Source: Carallia brachiata
Taxonomy: Eukaryota > Streptophyta > Magnoliopsida > Malpighiales > Rhizophoraceae
Reading direction: 5' to 3'
DNA length: 64,000 nt
NCBI GenBank assembly: GCA_021464245.1
Contig: JADCRB010000016.1
Location: forward strand, 13,757,440 to 13,821,439
A model generated the notes under the pieces. That model saw nothing but the letters and a program-made list of their open reading frames with translations. It had not been told where the DNA came from and searched no databases. Numbering within the stretch: position 1 is the stretch's first letter; every line of letters begins with the position of its first letter. The translations under genes and the position numbers were made by a program. Below, one piece after another: positions 23,666 to 34,540 of the stretch.

Positions 23666-24240
23666 TGCAACTCAACAGCCATTGTGATTGCCACTGTTGC
23701 AGAACCTGCCCTGCAAATCCACAATAAGATCAGAAAATGCTTCAACAGGAATAGGACTTGTTAAGCAGACTATTGATCTTTCACAGAAAAAAGTTATGCC
23801 AAATATGATAAGTTTCAAAATGGATGCTAATTGAATTTAAGTTACCCTTCAACACACGATGAGAGATTATTGGCCAGTCTTGGCAGCGAAATCAGAAGTG
23901 CTTCCTGCATACGTGATCACCAATTGAGAATTTGCTGCGCAAGCATAGCACATGGCATCAACAAGGCCAGCATAACAAAGTATAAAATCAAAGAACTATG
24001 TAGACCTTCCATCCCTACCTTCTTCATTCTTCGATCGATTGCCCCGTGGATTCGATCAACACTTCCTCAGGCCTCAAATTAAGAAGCTAAATAGTGAATA
24101 GAGGATAAATGTGAGTAAAATAAACACAAAACAAGCCCAAATAGATGGTCAACATTGGGGTTGCATACCATAGCAAATGTATCAACACATTCTTGAGCAT
24201 CCTGATAACTTGCATCATCCTATCATTGGAAGGCATCTCT
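23666..24240 (-). pseudogene. ArgJ-like glutamate N-acetyltransferase pseudogene fragment
   Basis: Four minus-strand remnants appear in family order. DASYQDAQECVDTFAM (about 24220-24172) matches the DAGYQD..EC segment. LRPEEVLIESTG (about 24072-24030) matches the nearly invariant RPEEVL(V/I)ESTG, but the frame then breaks. EALLISLPRLANNLSS (about 23908-23846) matches the following KEALL..LPKLV..LSS helix. AGSATVAIT then AVELQ (about 23711-23666) matches the region after the ATML cleavage-site neighbourhood in shortened form. ArgJ makes N-acetylglutamate and ornithine in plastid arginine synthesis. Introns are retained between remnants. Internal stops and missing N-terminal, active-site Thr and C-terminal parts make it non-functional. 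Confidence 0.75.
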
Positions 24241-24299
24241 AAGTTCATTTTCACATTCCAAATATTACTCAAGTTTTCGAAACACGGAGATTAGGTAGT

Positions 24300-24790
24300 A
24301 GGGAATACCCCACAAATTGCAACATCTTTGACTGCCCACCCGTTGCAAAGCAGTGTTTAATTGCCACACATTTGAGTTCAGCAGCTCAAAATGCTCGTAA
24401 ATATTAGAATGGCAGGAAGGTTTAACTTATTTATTTATTTGTAACATATCATCACTCACCTCTGGTCTCTACTCTCCATAACTACAAAAACAGAAAAGCC
24501 TTGCAAATAGTTAGCGCAGGTGGGGCCAAAAGTGCAAATCTATCTATTTACTATTTGTCTAATCTTAATGTAAATGTTTTTTTTTCCCTCTTTTATGATC
24601 ATCTCACCATAGCAGAGATCTTGGTTCCACCTTACTTAGCCTTGCAACCTTTCACTTCATCATATGTCTGCAACAATGCCATTGCCAGCCAAATTATTAC
24701 ACCCATCAATAACAGAAATGGACCATCTTTATTTAAAAAAGAACCCATATGTAGTGAGTAGTGTAGTTAGGCATCGTAGGCAATTAGGCA
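24300..24790. other. Unidentified gap between ArgJ and MetRS remnants
   Basis: No gene was supported. A minus-strand stretch at about 24365-24315 reads LNTALQRVGSQRCCNLWG, but I cannot place it in either neighbouring family. Confidence 0.3.
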
Positions 24791-24796
24791 CAATTA

Positions 24797-26125
24797 ACAT
24801 TTTCTTGAACAGTGGATAAGGCTTCCTAATTACCTGACCAGTGGGAAAAATGTCCCAAGGCTTTCTTGCAGCCCTTTCAAGCAGATCTCCTTCTTCTTCT
24901 TCAGGGAGCAAAACCTTAGTTTCACAAAGCAACCAAAGCAGCTCCAGTACCTTCTTGAGTGAGTGCGGTGTCAAAAAAGAAAGCAAAAGCCACTATAAAA
25001 AGGTAAGGCAGATATCAATACCTTTTGAAACCTCATATATATATCATCTAATCTAAGCAACATGCATGTAATCAGACAAACGATACCTTAAGTGAAAAGG
25101 ATGGCCATGAAATGTTCCAACAACCATGCCAGCACGTAAACCAGTCCCACTGATGACTTCACCGCAATAGAGAAGCTCTATCACCTTTGAATAGCCGAAA
25201 AAAAGGGCTCTCCCATATGTTCCGTATCACCCAAAAAAAAAAAGTGATGTTGGAACAAGTATGTTTGTATACGTATTACAACATCACTATAATCTATGAA
25301 TTAACTAAAGCACCAATGACAAACTAACTTACTATAATATATGTATTAACTAAAGCATCAATGACTAACTAACTTACTTGCAGGTATGAGTTACTTTTAC
25401 TGAAAATGGTCATTGTACATTTCAATCCTTGCTTTAGTTTAAATTGCATCATCATGTCCATTAGTCAAAACACAAATTTCCTTCGATTCCACGCAAGAAT
25501 TTAATTAATATACGTAATGAATCATCTGATCACCTGTGCCATGTATATATATATTATATATATATATATACATGCAGTGAAAGGATGCAGAGCAATCATT
25601 CCTGAAGCTCTAGGGGTAGATTCACATCCATTGGCATTGGCAGAAAAAATTGCTGGCGAAGTGTAGCTGGGAAAATGACAGAGACAAAAATAAGTGATCT
25701 TATCAATACAGCTCTTCACTTTCTCCTTCAGTAACAGAAAATCCAGAAACAAGTGATCCGTGTAACGAATTCTTAGAGTTGTCTGACATACCTGTTGAGT
25801 GTTGACAGTACAAGGTCAAATGCTCCACAGCTACATGGACAAGTTTTTGGAATAAGCATAATAAAAGCAACCATGTATCTTACTTGTAATTTGCAAAACC
25901 AACATTATGTTATTTCAACTCAATGGAGAGCAGAATAAGAAAATATTGAGTTAAGCCAGTAGGATAAGATTTTTACCTTACGTCTAGGTTCTTTTCCACA
26001 TTTTTCATATTGGTCACTAGGTACACAGCCATAGTCACAAGCCAGCATTGGGCAAGCGCCGTCCACCAGCCTATCTGCTAGTAAACACTCAAATGTCGCA
26101 GTAAAGTTGCATCTATTGTAATTGA
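24797..26125 (-). pseudogene. Methionyl-tRNA synthetase pseudogene, zinc-knuckle and C-terminal fragments
   Basis: On the minus strand, about 26110-25980 reads LLADRLVDGACPMLACDY then DQYEKCGK, matching the plant MetRS zinc region FLADRLVEGTCP..GC.Y...GDQCEKCGK; one zinc-ligand Cys is replaced by Tyr. At about 25750-25690 FLDFLLLKEKVKSCIDK matches FLELPLLKDKL..YI. At about 25150-25090 GLRAGM may match GLKTAM. At about 24905-24800 GDLLERAARKPWDIFPTGQ and PYPLFKK match the family C-terminus GDIDRARRPWEI.PAGH....PLFKEL. The remnants run in the correct order but lack the catalytic core, which lies separately at 21.3-21.9 kb. Stops and substitutions show decay. Confidence 0.75.
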
Positions 26126-26213
26126 ACCTCAAGTGCATCGAAAGATAACAAAATAGAAGTGCAGAAAACAACTTCGCAAATGAATAAACTATATTAAATT
26201 TTGGTACCAACAT

Positions 26214-26865
26214 TCTTGTTGTGTCATATTACTTGGAATTATTCTCCATAAGTTTGTTGAATATTACTTGGAATTCGCCAAAATTTATGTCAAACCAATG
26301 GTAGGCATCTTTAAGGATATCACGATATCTAATCAGAAGAAGGATTCCTTAAATCCGAATACTAAAAATTTTGCAATGACATAATAATGCAACACCATTT
26401 GATTACAAGTGTGGAGGATGTTGATGACTGATTTGTTAATAACATCATCATCCTTCCCATGACAATGTTCGTGAATTTTCATTCCATATGGCCAAAATTA
26501 ATTCGGGATACGTAATAAGATGCCTGTGCACTGCAAACTCACCCTGCCCCCACTAATCAGTGACGGTTGCGGTACACAAATTTAATTTGTGGCTGGACAA
26601 AATGCGAATGAGAAAGACAATGAGTTTGGGTAAGTTAGATATTTACTTATCTGTCAGCAAATCTGCTGAGGAGAGCAGTTTTCTTCTTGATGCAAGATCC
26701 CGATATCAAACCATATTTGTCCCAACTAATCCGGTTCGAGTCGGACCCCTTGCTTGAGGAGAGCAGTTTGCTTGCATTACCCTTGGTCGATCTCAGAGGC
26801 GGTCCCATTCTCGATCAGTTTTCGCATATTAGGTGCAATTAGGTGTCCTACGACTTTTGTCCCGA
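26214..26865. other. Intergenic sequence
   Basis: No recognisable gene. A short plus-strand frame from 26560 to 26757 has no family match. Confidence 0.4.
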
Positions 26866-26997
26866 AATTTTGTATCGAATGAAACCGTAACTGTTATTTT
26901 TGAAATGTAAAAATAACAACTAATTCAAAAATATCAGTTCTAATTTTAAAATAACAGTTTCAGTTTCATTCGGCACATAATTCAATACAAAAATTAC
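26866..26997. mobile_element. Short hairpin or MITE-like inverted repeat
   Basis: The left arm (AATTTTGTATCGAATGAAAC then CGTAACTGTTATTTT) is inversely repeated at the right (reverse complement AATTTTGTATTGAATTATGT then GCCGAATGAAACTGAAACTG). The arms are about 40 bp, with a small loop between. There is no coding content and no target duplication was resolved. Confidence 0.5.
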
Positions 26998-27727
26998 CAG
27001 CCCACCAATATTTATTCTAAATAAATAACGCAATCAGGGCAAAAGGTTGGTAAAAAAGGAAAGAAAGCAAGAAGGAGAAAGGAGAGGGCGTAAGAGCCTC
27101 TCCAAGAAAGCAAGAAAAACAAGAATCTAAAAAAAAAAAAAAAGTGGAAGAAAAACCAAATAGAAAATCATTAATGTAATTTTACTTAAAGAACAGCACT
27201 TAAATTAAATCATTGCGACTCAAAAGAAAGAAATAAAGAAAAAGACAAAAAAAAAACACAAGAAATAAAACAAAGAAACAGAGAGAAAAATGATGAGAAA
27301 ATCAAAGAGCAAGGCAAGAAGAAGAAGAAAGATAATATGATTGAAGGCGCTTGCCATCTGTACGTTCGTTTTTCCGTCAATTGGCACCACCCTCATCTCC
27401 TTCTTCTTCTTCTTCTTCCTCGCTGTCGTCGTCCGCCACGCTTTTTTTTGTTGTTGCTGTTCTTTGTTCTTGGTGGTATCCCATCTTTCTTGATGTAATT
27501 TTCCTTGTCTACTTCCTTTTCTTTTCTTTAGTTTTCTTGGCCTGGCCCTGACTGGCAGCGAGAGAATCAATCAAGGAGGGAGAGGGAACGAATGAAAAAG
27601 AGAGATGCAGAAAACAAAAACAAAAAAAAAACCAAAAAAACTTGCAATTCCACAGCCCCCTCCCACTGTGACTTCTTCTTCTCTCAATATTTATAAAAGG
27701 AAAAAATTACATTTTTGGAAGAAACAG
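26998..27727. other. Purine-rich and Ser-rich low-complexity region
   Basis: GAAA-rich sequence (27050-27340) is followed by a CTT/TCT-rich stretch (27390-27440) that creates a Ser-rich open frame (+ 27351-27551). The frame ends in a hydrophobic tail but matches nothing I know. It is probably a microsatellite artefact or the 5' leader of an unplaced transcript. Confidence 0.35.
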
Positions 27728-27895
27728 TGTCTGAATTGCTGTCTGAATGTAATTAGGTGGATTCAACGTGCAACCGACCGAATTACATGTGCAACCAATT
27801 ATAAAAAGAAAATTACTCTTATATTTAGTTATACATGTAATTCGATCAGTTGCACATTAAATTTAACTAGTTATATTCGGGCAGCAATTCAGACA
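27728..27895. mobile_element. MITE with about 65-bp inverted repeats, 168 bp
   Basis: The left arm TGTCTGAATTGCTGTCTGAA is mirrored by the right arm, whose reverse complement is TGTCTGAATTGCTGCCCGAA. The similarity continues inward through a GTGCAAC block and a CGAATTACATGT block. The two arms nearly meet, so the whole element can fold into one hairpin, which could also be a small-RNA source. No target duplication was resolved. Confidence 0.65.
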
Positions 27896-28256
27896 TATTT
27901 TTTTTTTAAAAATGAATCAGTGCTCTTTATAAAATGAGAATAGAAGAAGCGCTCCCCCACCATTCCTTCTTAAATCCTACGGACGCCTATTTCACATTCT
28001 TAATTTCTTATAGAGCCTTACCTTTCTTTTTTTTTTTTTTTTTTGGAAAAAAGTTGGTGGCTAAATAATATGGCTAAATTAGAATAGGACAAAAAAAAGT
28101 TTGGAAAATTTTTGTCTTTTGAAAATTAAAGTTAATTTGTACACTAAGTATATTTAAAATAATATTAAATATATTTAAAATTTAATTTTTTAAAAAATAA
28201 AATATAACTAAAATATGACTTTATATGTATGACCACGTAATAAAAATTATTTTTGT

Positions 28257-28840
28257 TATTATCAAAAAATAACACTATTTTACATTTTTTATAAATTTAA
28301 CACAACTTTTCAAAACTAACAAATCTAGCACAATTTAATTATTTTTTTACAAATCTAGTACAACATTTAACAATTAGCAAATCTAGTACAGTTCAATTAT
28401 TTTTTACCAAATTCAGCACACTGTCAGTAAAAATAATCGGATCTCTAATATGTACAGATGTGCATATGACATTTGAGAGTTTTAAACTGTACTGGATTTT
28501 GACATTCAATTATATTTTAACAAATTTAGAATACTTTTAGTTTAAAATAATCGAATCTTCAATATGCACATATGACAATTGAAAATTTTAAACTGTACTA
28601 AATTTATACATAAATGTGTCATATGTGTATACTAAGGATTCAATTATTTTTAACTGATTATCTTTAACTAACAGTGTGTTAGATTTGTTATAAAATAATT
28701 GAAATGTGCTGTATTTGTTAATTATTAAATATTGTACTAGATTTGTAAGAAAATAATTAAATTGTATTAAATTTGTTAATTTTTAAAAATAATGTTAAAT
28801 TTATAAAAAAATATAAAAATAATATTTTTTTTTGATAATA
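28257..28840. mobile_element. Long-terminal-inverted-repeat element, 584 bp
   Basis: The left arm starts TATTATCAAAAAATAACAC and the reverse complement of the right arm starts TATTATCAAAAAAAAATATT. Matching blocks then continue for about 180 bp on each side: ATAAATTTAACA, ACAAATCTAGTACAA, TTCAATTATTTT, ACACACTGT. The centre holds a second, direct repetition (AATAATCGGATC and AATAATCGAATC, each followed by TTTTAAACTGTACT). No transposase was found. Long inverted repeats fit a MULE or foldback type. Flanks are low-complexity, so no target duplication can be read. Confidence 0.6.
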
Positions 28841-30400
28841 TTTTTTTTTCCCCCAAAAAGTTTTGGCAGGCCTAAATACATGATTGGCGGACTGCTAACG
28901 GGAAGTTGGCCTTTTTCCACCCCTTTGAATTAGGATGTGGAGGGCTGGGCTTACGTTAGGGTCAAGCTCATGACACGTGGCGATGTTTAATAGGCAAACA
29001 GATGGTTATTTTCTCTCAAACTCTTTTGGTTTTATCAGTTTGAATTGGACGTTAATTAAATTCTCAATATTTTTACAACGGCTATTTATTCTTTTTATTC
29101 TTTCGCTGCAGGTCAAGAAATGCTTAAATAAAATAAAATAAATTAGAATTTAAATAAAGAAATGCAGAAACGATGGCCTCAAAAGTCACAGCCAATAATT
29201 AATTTAAGCACATTTAAATTATAATTAATTATTGCTATGTGGGGGGAGGGGGCAGCACCACATTATTCCAAGTGAAGGTTTGAATTTCTGTCTGCTCCAT
29301 ATCCCTTAAATTGCCCAGAATCGGCTCTTAGTTAGTTTGGCTAAAGAATAAAAAAGAATTATTATTATTATGACAAAAAATTATTTATTATGATTATTAT
29401 GTTTTGGATTTTATTGATGACATTTATTTTTACGTTGTTTTTTACAATAGCTCGTGCATATCATGTATTGATTGGTTTTTTAAAAATTGAAAATCAAAAT
29501 ATATTATAAATTTATTATTAAAAATAATAATATGCTAAATTTTAATTAATAATTATAAAAAAAATATATAAAATAATTATCTATAATAAACTCCTTATAT
29601 TTTTAACTACCCTCACCTTGTCTTGATGGTAATCCATCTGATCATGCCTTGTGAATCATGGTACGAGGGCTGGCACCCAACAATCAATTATTATTTTTTC
29701 CATTTTTAAAATTCTGGCCCCGCCCACGCGCCCTTTTCGGGCCATATTTATTTATTTGTGGGTTTGATTACTAGCGGAGAGTTAAGAAACCCAAAAAAAA
29801 AAAGAATCTAAAATGGGCTCCGGTCCAGCGATTTAAGAAACCGGTGAAGAGGGAGAGAATTCTCTAAGTCAACAAATTTCTGTTGATTTAAGTGGTAAGA
29901 AACTTGATTTTTTTTAAATAAAATTTTAAATTTAAATATTATGTATAAAAAAAATAAATATTAAAAAAGTTTTACACTTTTAATGAGTCATCTTAGACTC
30001 GAATTAAATTAATTGGGACCAATGAACTCTCCGATACCAAGATTTCGAACTAAAAAAAAATTCTCTAAGTCAAAATCAACAGTTTTAGGTGGACATTTCT
30101 ACGGCGCTGTTGTGCCGTGGCTCTCTCTCCCTGGCAATCTTGTCACAGAGATCAAGAATACGATGAAGAAAAAGGCAGTAATATATATATAGATATATGA
30201 TGATACAATGAAGGGAAGAAGTGATAATGAAAGTGTGAATTGACCAAATAATTACTCTATTTTTTTGTCTTAAACAGTAAATTATAAATTTTGTTTTATT
30301 TCTTATTTTGACATGATTCAAACACGTGATCTTTTAAGGCGGTGGTAAAGGCAGTAATACTTGTGTCAACACAAAAATGTAAGCATCATGGTTACTGAGT
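28841..30400. other. AT-rich intergenic sequence
   Basis: No gene was recognised. Short frames only; one at 30321 to 30085 on the minus strand has no family match. Confidence 0.45.
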
Positions 30401-30539
30401 TTAGCCAAATTTATAAGTTAGCAATTAGATTATCTTGAGTGTCTGATTATCTGAACAATATTATGTATTGTGGATATTCATGTTTCGTGGTGATAAGATA
30501 AACTATTAATTTAATTCCTATGATTTTAATCAATTAGGG

Positions 30540-31013
30540 GGATGAGGATGGCCTGCATGCAAATTAAACATGGCACATCATTGTCAATGCTGCCAAATGC
30601 CAACGTCTGGCTAGAAATCCTTTTGAGACTTTTTTTTTTTTTGTCTATTACTCTGTATCCTATATTTTTGAACTTTTCTGGTAAGAAAGAAACAACCTTG
30701 CACTCTCACACAATAGGATATGAGAAGATGTGAGACGCTCGCAGATTTATTCGCATATTCTCAAGAAAGGAAAAAGTTAGTTTTCTCGAAACTTTGTCCT
30801 GATGCACCGAACAGTGTATATACTAAGATTTATTTTTTGAATTTTTGTTCAAAAGGTTTAAGAATTTAGCTTATAGAATTCAAAATTTAAACTTTAATCC
30901 AAATAAAAATAAAATAAAATATTAATTAGAGCGCAATTCTTTGATTCACTTACCATTAGATCAAAACTCGTTATTCAATTTCATTATACATTTTGCTTTG
31001 GCAATTTTTTTAC
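30540..31013 (+). promoter_or_regulatory. Upstream region of gene 1, homologous to the upstream regions of genes 2 and 4
   Basis: Blocks such as GAGGATGGCCTGCATGCAAA (30544) and the TTCAATTTCATTATA block (30974) recur upstream of gene 2 (34650 and 34853) and gene 4 (55106 and 55304) at comparable spacing. This marks a shared promoter inherited by tandem duplication. No specific transcription-factor sites are claimed. Confidence 0.5.
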
Positions 31014-31732
31014 GGGATAAGCATCAAAACAATCCTAAAATTTTACAAATTTTTTCAATTAAGTCCTATATCTTTTAACCTTTTCAAATCAGTCCTATAT
31101 CTTTGAAATTCTTTTCAATTAAGTACATATTTGGACGGAATTATGATCAACACGTTTACTAGCCAATTTGATTAACGGAAATATGGTTTAGCAAGCCTAC
31201 GATGGCAGAGAAAAAATATTAGTTGTTAAAGGTCTTTTCTGGTGCTTTTGGTATTTTTGGATGGAGTTTTCTTTAGAACGTGATTTGACAAGGAAATGGA
31301 AATAGAATTTCGTTTTTGATCATTGTATTTTTTGTGATTGAAGAGCAATCACAATTTCAGTTTGGGTCCTGATCTCTCTTGTTAATCAATTATTATAGAG
31401 ATGCTGAATCTTGTAGGAACAAAAAACTCAGAAAACTGAAATCTTGAGGTGGCTGAATGAGCAAATTAAGAGGTTTAGTAATAGGTTTTCTTGGGTCAAC
31501 CTTAATGATCAAAAGTGTATTGAGGGATTTTTGTTTTTTTCACGTATTGGTGTTTTTTTATTTTTTAGACCATATTTCCGTTGACTAGAAAAGTTACTTA
31601 ACGTATTTGTGTGAAATGTGTACTTAATTGGAATAAATTTGAAAGGTATAGAACTAATTTGAAATGACTAAAAGATATAGGACTGAATTAAAAAAATGTA
31701 TAAAGTTTTAAGACTCTTTTAATGGTTATCCC
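31014..31732. mobile_element. MULE-like TIR element in the promoter of gene 1, 719 bp
   Basis: Terminal inverted repeats of about 185 bp are visible. The left begins GGGATAAGCATCAAAACAAT; the reverse complement of the right end begins GGGATAACCATTAAAAGAGT. Shared inner blocks are AGTCCTATATCTTTTA, CAATTAAGTAC and ACGGAAATATGGT. A perfect 10-bp direct repeat ATTTTTTTAC flanks the element at 31004-31013 and 31733-31742. Long TIRs with 8-11 bp target duplications are the Mutator-like signature. There is no transposase inside, so it is non-autonomous. The paralogous promoter of gene 2 (about 34850-34910) is uninterrupted at the matching place. Confidence 0.8.
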
Positions 31733-31925
31733 ATTTTTTTACTCAATGAAGTTGTCCTTTTTATCCCTTAATCATGTTGGTGACATTTGTTGAGAAGAGC
31801 GGCTGTTGTTGAGAAGAGCGCCTGGAAATGATTTTCAAATTGGCATATGGAAAGGAAAACGCGCGGATATATTATTGGAAACATTCAACATATGCCTTTC
31901 GACTTTGTAGAGCACATAGCTAACC

Positions 31926-32868
31926 ATGTTGTCTCGAATCACCATTATCATATTGTATGCATTTCTGTCCTCAGGTTGCAGCCTGCAGAAGCACAAACGT
32001 GGATCAGAGCTGGATACTGGGACTCTGGAATTGACTAATTTAGAGATTCACTTTCTGACATAAATTCTGCGCTGTATACTCATCCCATTTGTGCTTTTGC
32101 CAGTGTGAGTTCATCATCATACGAGCTCTCTGTCTCCTTCGACGATGATCAAACCTTTGATTTATTTACTGACACGGTCAGACAGAAGAACCCATCAATC
32201 GTCACCCTCCTGTCCATTGGTGGTGCAAATGTGGAGTACTCAGTAATGTCTGTAATGGTAAGCAATTATTCTTATAGGAAATCTTTCATCTACTCCTCGA
32301 TGAAACTAGCAAGGTTTTATGGCTTTCATGGCCTTGATTTTTGTCCTGGATCGGAGTACGAACCAGTGAAGACATGGCCAACATGGGGATCCTGTTTGAA
32401 GAATGGTGAGCTGCTGCTACATCGGAGGCAATGAGCTCTGGCCAGTCGGAATTAATATTGACAACAGCTGTTTACTATTCCCCGAGATTGCTTGGAGGGA
32501 GTTTCCCTATTGACTCAATAAGAAGGAACTTGAATTGGGTTAACGTTTTGGTTTTTGACTTTCACACATCTACATTGTCCAACTTTACAGGTGCTCATGC
32601 AGCTTTGTACGACCCAAAGAGCAATCTTAGCGTTGATTTCGGTATCAAAGCATGGATAAGTGGAGGATTGCCGGCTAGCAAGTTGGTGCTAGGCTTGGCT
32701 TTTTATGGTTACGCCTGGACTCTTGCAGACCCCAATAACACTGCCATTGGTGCACCAGCAACTGGACCGGCAACCGTTGGTCGATCGCTGATCTATAAGG
32801 ACATCAAGAATCACGTAAAAATTTATGGAGCTGAAATTTTTTACAATGCAACTTATGTGGTAAATTAA
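31926..32868 (+). pseudogene. Gene 1: truncated GH18 ectodomain pseudogene (chitinase-related receptor kinase, subtype A)
   Basis: It starts at an ATG aligned with that of gene 2 (MLSRITIIILYAF signal peptide). A one-base loss near 31970 then shifts the frame before the mature start AQTWIRAGYW. A stop follows GID (32036-32038). A two-base length change occurs at the catalytic loop (GLDFCPGSE, no DxDxE), and a TGA interrupts the EEW helix near 32408. From 32431 to 32868 the frame is open and carries the second half of the barrel (LNWVNVLVFDFH, FTGAHAALYDPKS, KLVLGLAFYGYAWTL). Homology to genes 2 and 4 ends abruptly after ATYVVN at about 32865, so the last barrel strand, TM and kinase are missing. 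It is almost certainly non-functional. Confidence 0.85.
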
Positions 32869-33180
32869 CTAGCAACACATTTATGTTACTGTGTGAAATT
32901 CATTTTAATTTTAATTGTGTGGATTTATTGTGTAAGTAGATGGATTATAAATATAACGAAAAAATAATATTTTTTTCTTATTATGCTCATAATTCACATA
33001 ATTACACAATAAATTTAATAAATTATAATTTAAAAATTTTTCTAACAATTTTCTCTTACCACCAAACAATAGTCAACACTTTAAATGTCATGTCAGTAGT
33101 GACATTTTTGAAAATTTTATAATTATTTTTAAATAATTGAACAAAAAAAAATTTTTTAAACAAAAGAAAAAATTAATTTT
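32869..33180. other. AT-rich junction after gene 1
   Basis: Very AT-rich sequence begins exactly where homology of gene 1 to its paralogues ends. It separates gene 1 from the left edge of the A+B duplication block. It probably contains the deletion or recombination breakpoint. Confidence 0.4.
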
Positions 33181-33749
33181 ATGCCTAAAGTAATAATAAA
33201 CATAATAGAATCCAAATTCAAACGCCCAAAAGCAACGATCAAAATTGCTGTACGGTCCGCACCGTGGGTCGGTCGTCCAATTGAAGATGTCCCATCATCG
33301 GGTTCTTTTCCCCTGCTTCTCAATTCGAAACCAGGTTTTAGACTTTTAATTTTAAAAGACCAAAAAGGGCAGAACATAGATTCTTGAAAAAAAAAAAAAA
33401 ACAGAAAATTTGAAGAGATAGAGGGTCGGATCCAAATGGGTAAGTGAGATTTATCAGCACAGGACTTTTAAAACCACCGAACCAGAGCCATATTATGGGT
33501 TATCTATCTGGGTGTGTTCTTTAGTTCTTTTTGTTTTTTTGGGGTAAATTATCTTTTATTCTTTTTTTGGGGTACATTATCTGGAAGGGTTCTTGATGCT
33601 ATGGAAATTGAAACTTTTCCAGAGGTCTTGCTTGCTACGCTTTATTACATCATGAAAAAGTGAGGGAGGAAAGTTTCTTTACATCCGCAAACAAATGCTG
33701 AAGTAACTTACATTGAAATTGCCGGTGCCGGTGATGCAGACTAGGATTG

Positions 33750-34540
33750 TCGTGAGTCCAAATAGAACAGAATCGATTTTGAGTTTTCAATTATGATATT
33801 AAGTTTATTATTTTTGTTTAAGGATTTCTCTCTTTTTTTTTCCGAAAATTATTTCTTTCTGTTTATTTATCTAAAAAATAATTATAAAATTTCAAAAAAT
33901 GCCCATCAACTTGAACTTGCCAACGTGACATCTAACGTGTTATTGGTCTTCTGGCGTAGCATCCAAGGTGATGCCGCGTTTCATTGACTAACAATGATGG
34001 ATTAAAAGGGTGTTTGAGTTAATTTTTAAAGGAGTATATTTACGTTTTATTTTAGAAAGTAAAAATATAAGTGTTTGGTAAATTTTTCAGTATTACTGTT
34101 TAATTTTACTTATTTTTTTATTTTATTTGTTAATAACAGCTGATTGAAAAGTAATTTCAGATTTTTTGTTATTACTTTTTGATTACTTTATATTTTTTAA
34201 TATTAATAAAAATTTATATAAAGAACAAATGAGAGGGGATCAATTTTAACACGAAAAATGATAGTATCTATAATCAATTAACAATGGGCCAAAAGAGAGG
34301 GATTGAAAAGTGATTTATGCAAAAGAAAAAAAATTTAATAATAGAGGAATTTTGAACTTGACAGTATATTAAAAAGTAATGAGAATTGAATTTTAAAAAT
34401 AAAATTTATATTTTTAATAATAAAATTTTATCACTTACTTTTTTGTTATTAAAAATATATCTATTATTACTAAAATTTACAATCTTATTACTCTCAGGAC
34501 AAATTATCAGACTACATTCTTCGAGCAGCCAACCGGAGCT
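33750..34540. other. AT-rich sequence private to block copy 1
   Basis: The corresponding part of copy 2 (54450-55030) is not similar. A GGGTGTTTGAGTTAA motif at about 34008 looks like a MITE end without a partner. A (GA)n microsatellite lies at about 34553-34573. No gene was seen. Confidence 0.4.

Noticed and set aside
21265..26125. Processed (retro) pseudogenes as the origin of the MetRS and ArgJ pieces
   Set aside because: The coding remnants are separated by hundreds of bases with splice-like borders, so introns were retained.
26727..26750. GGTTCGAGTC resembling a tRNA T-arm
   Set aside because: No acceptor stem, D-arm or anticodon arm can be drawn around it. No tRNA gene was found anywhere in the window.
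27351..27551. Ser-rich protein with a hydrophobic tail on the plus strand
   Set aside because: The frame is created by a TCT/TCG microsatellite, and there is an equally open frame on the other strand.
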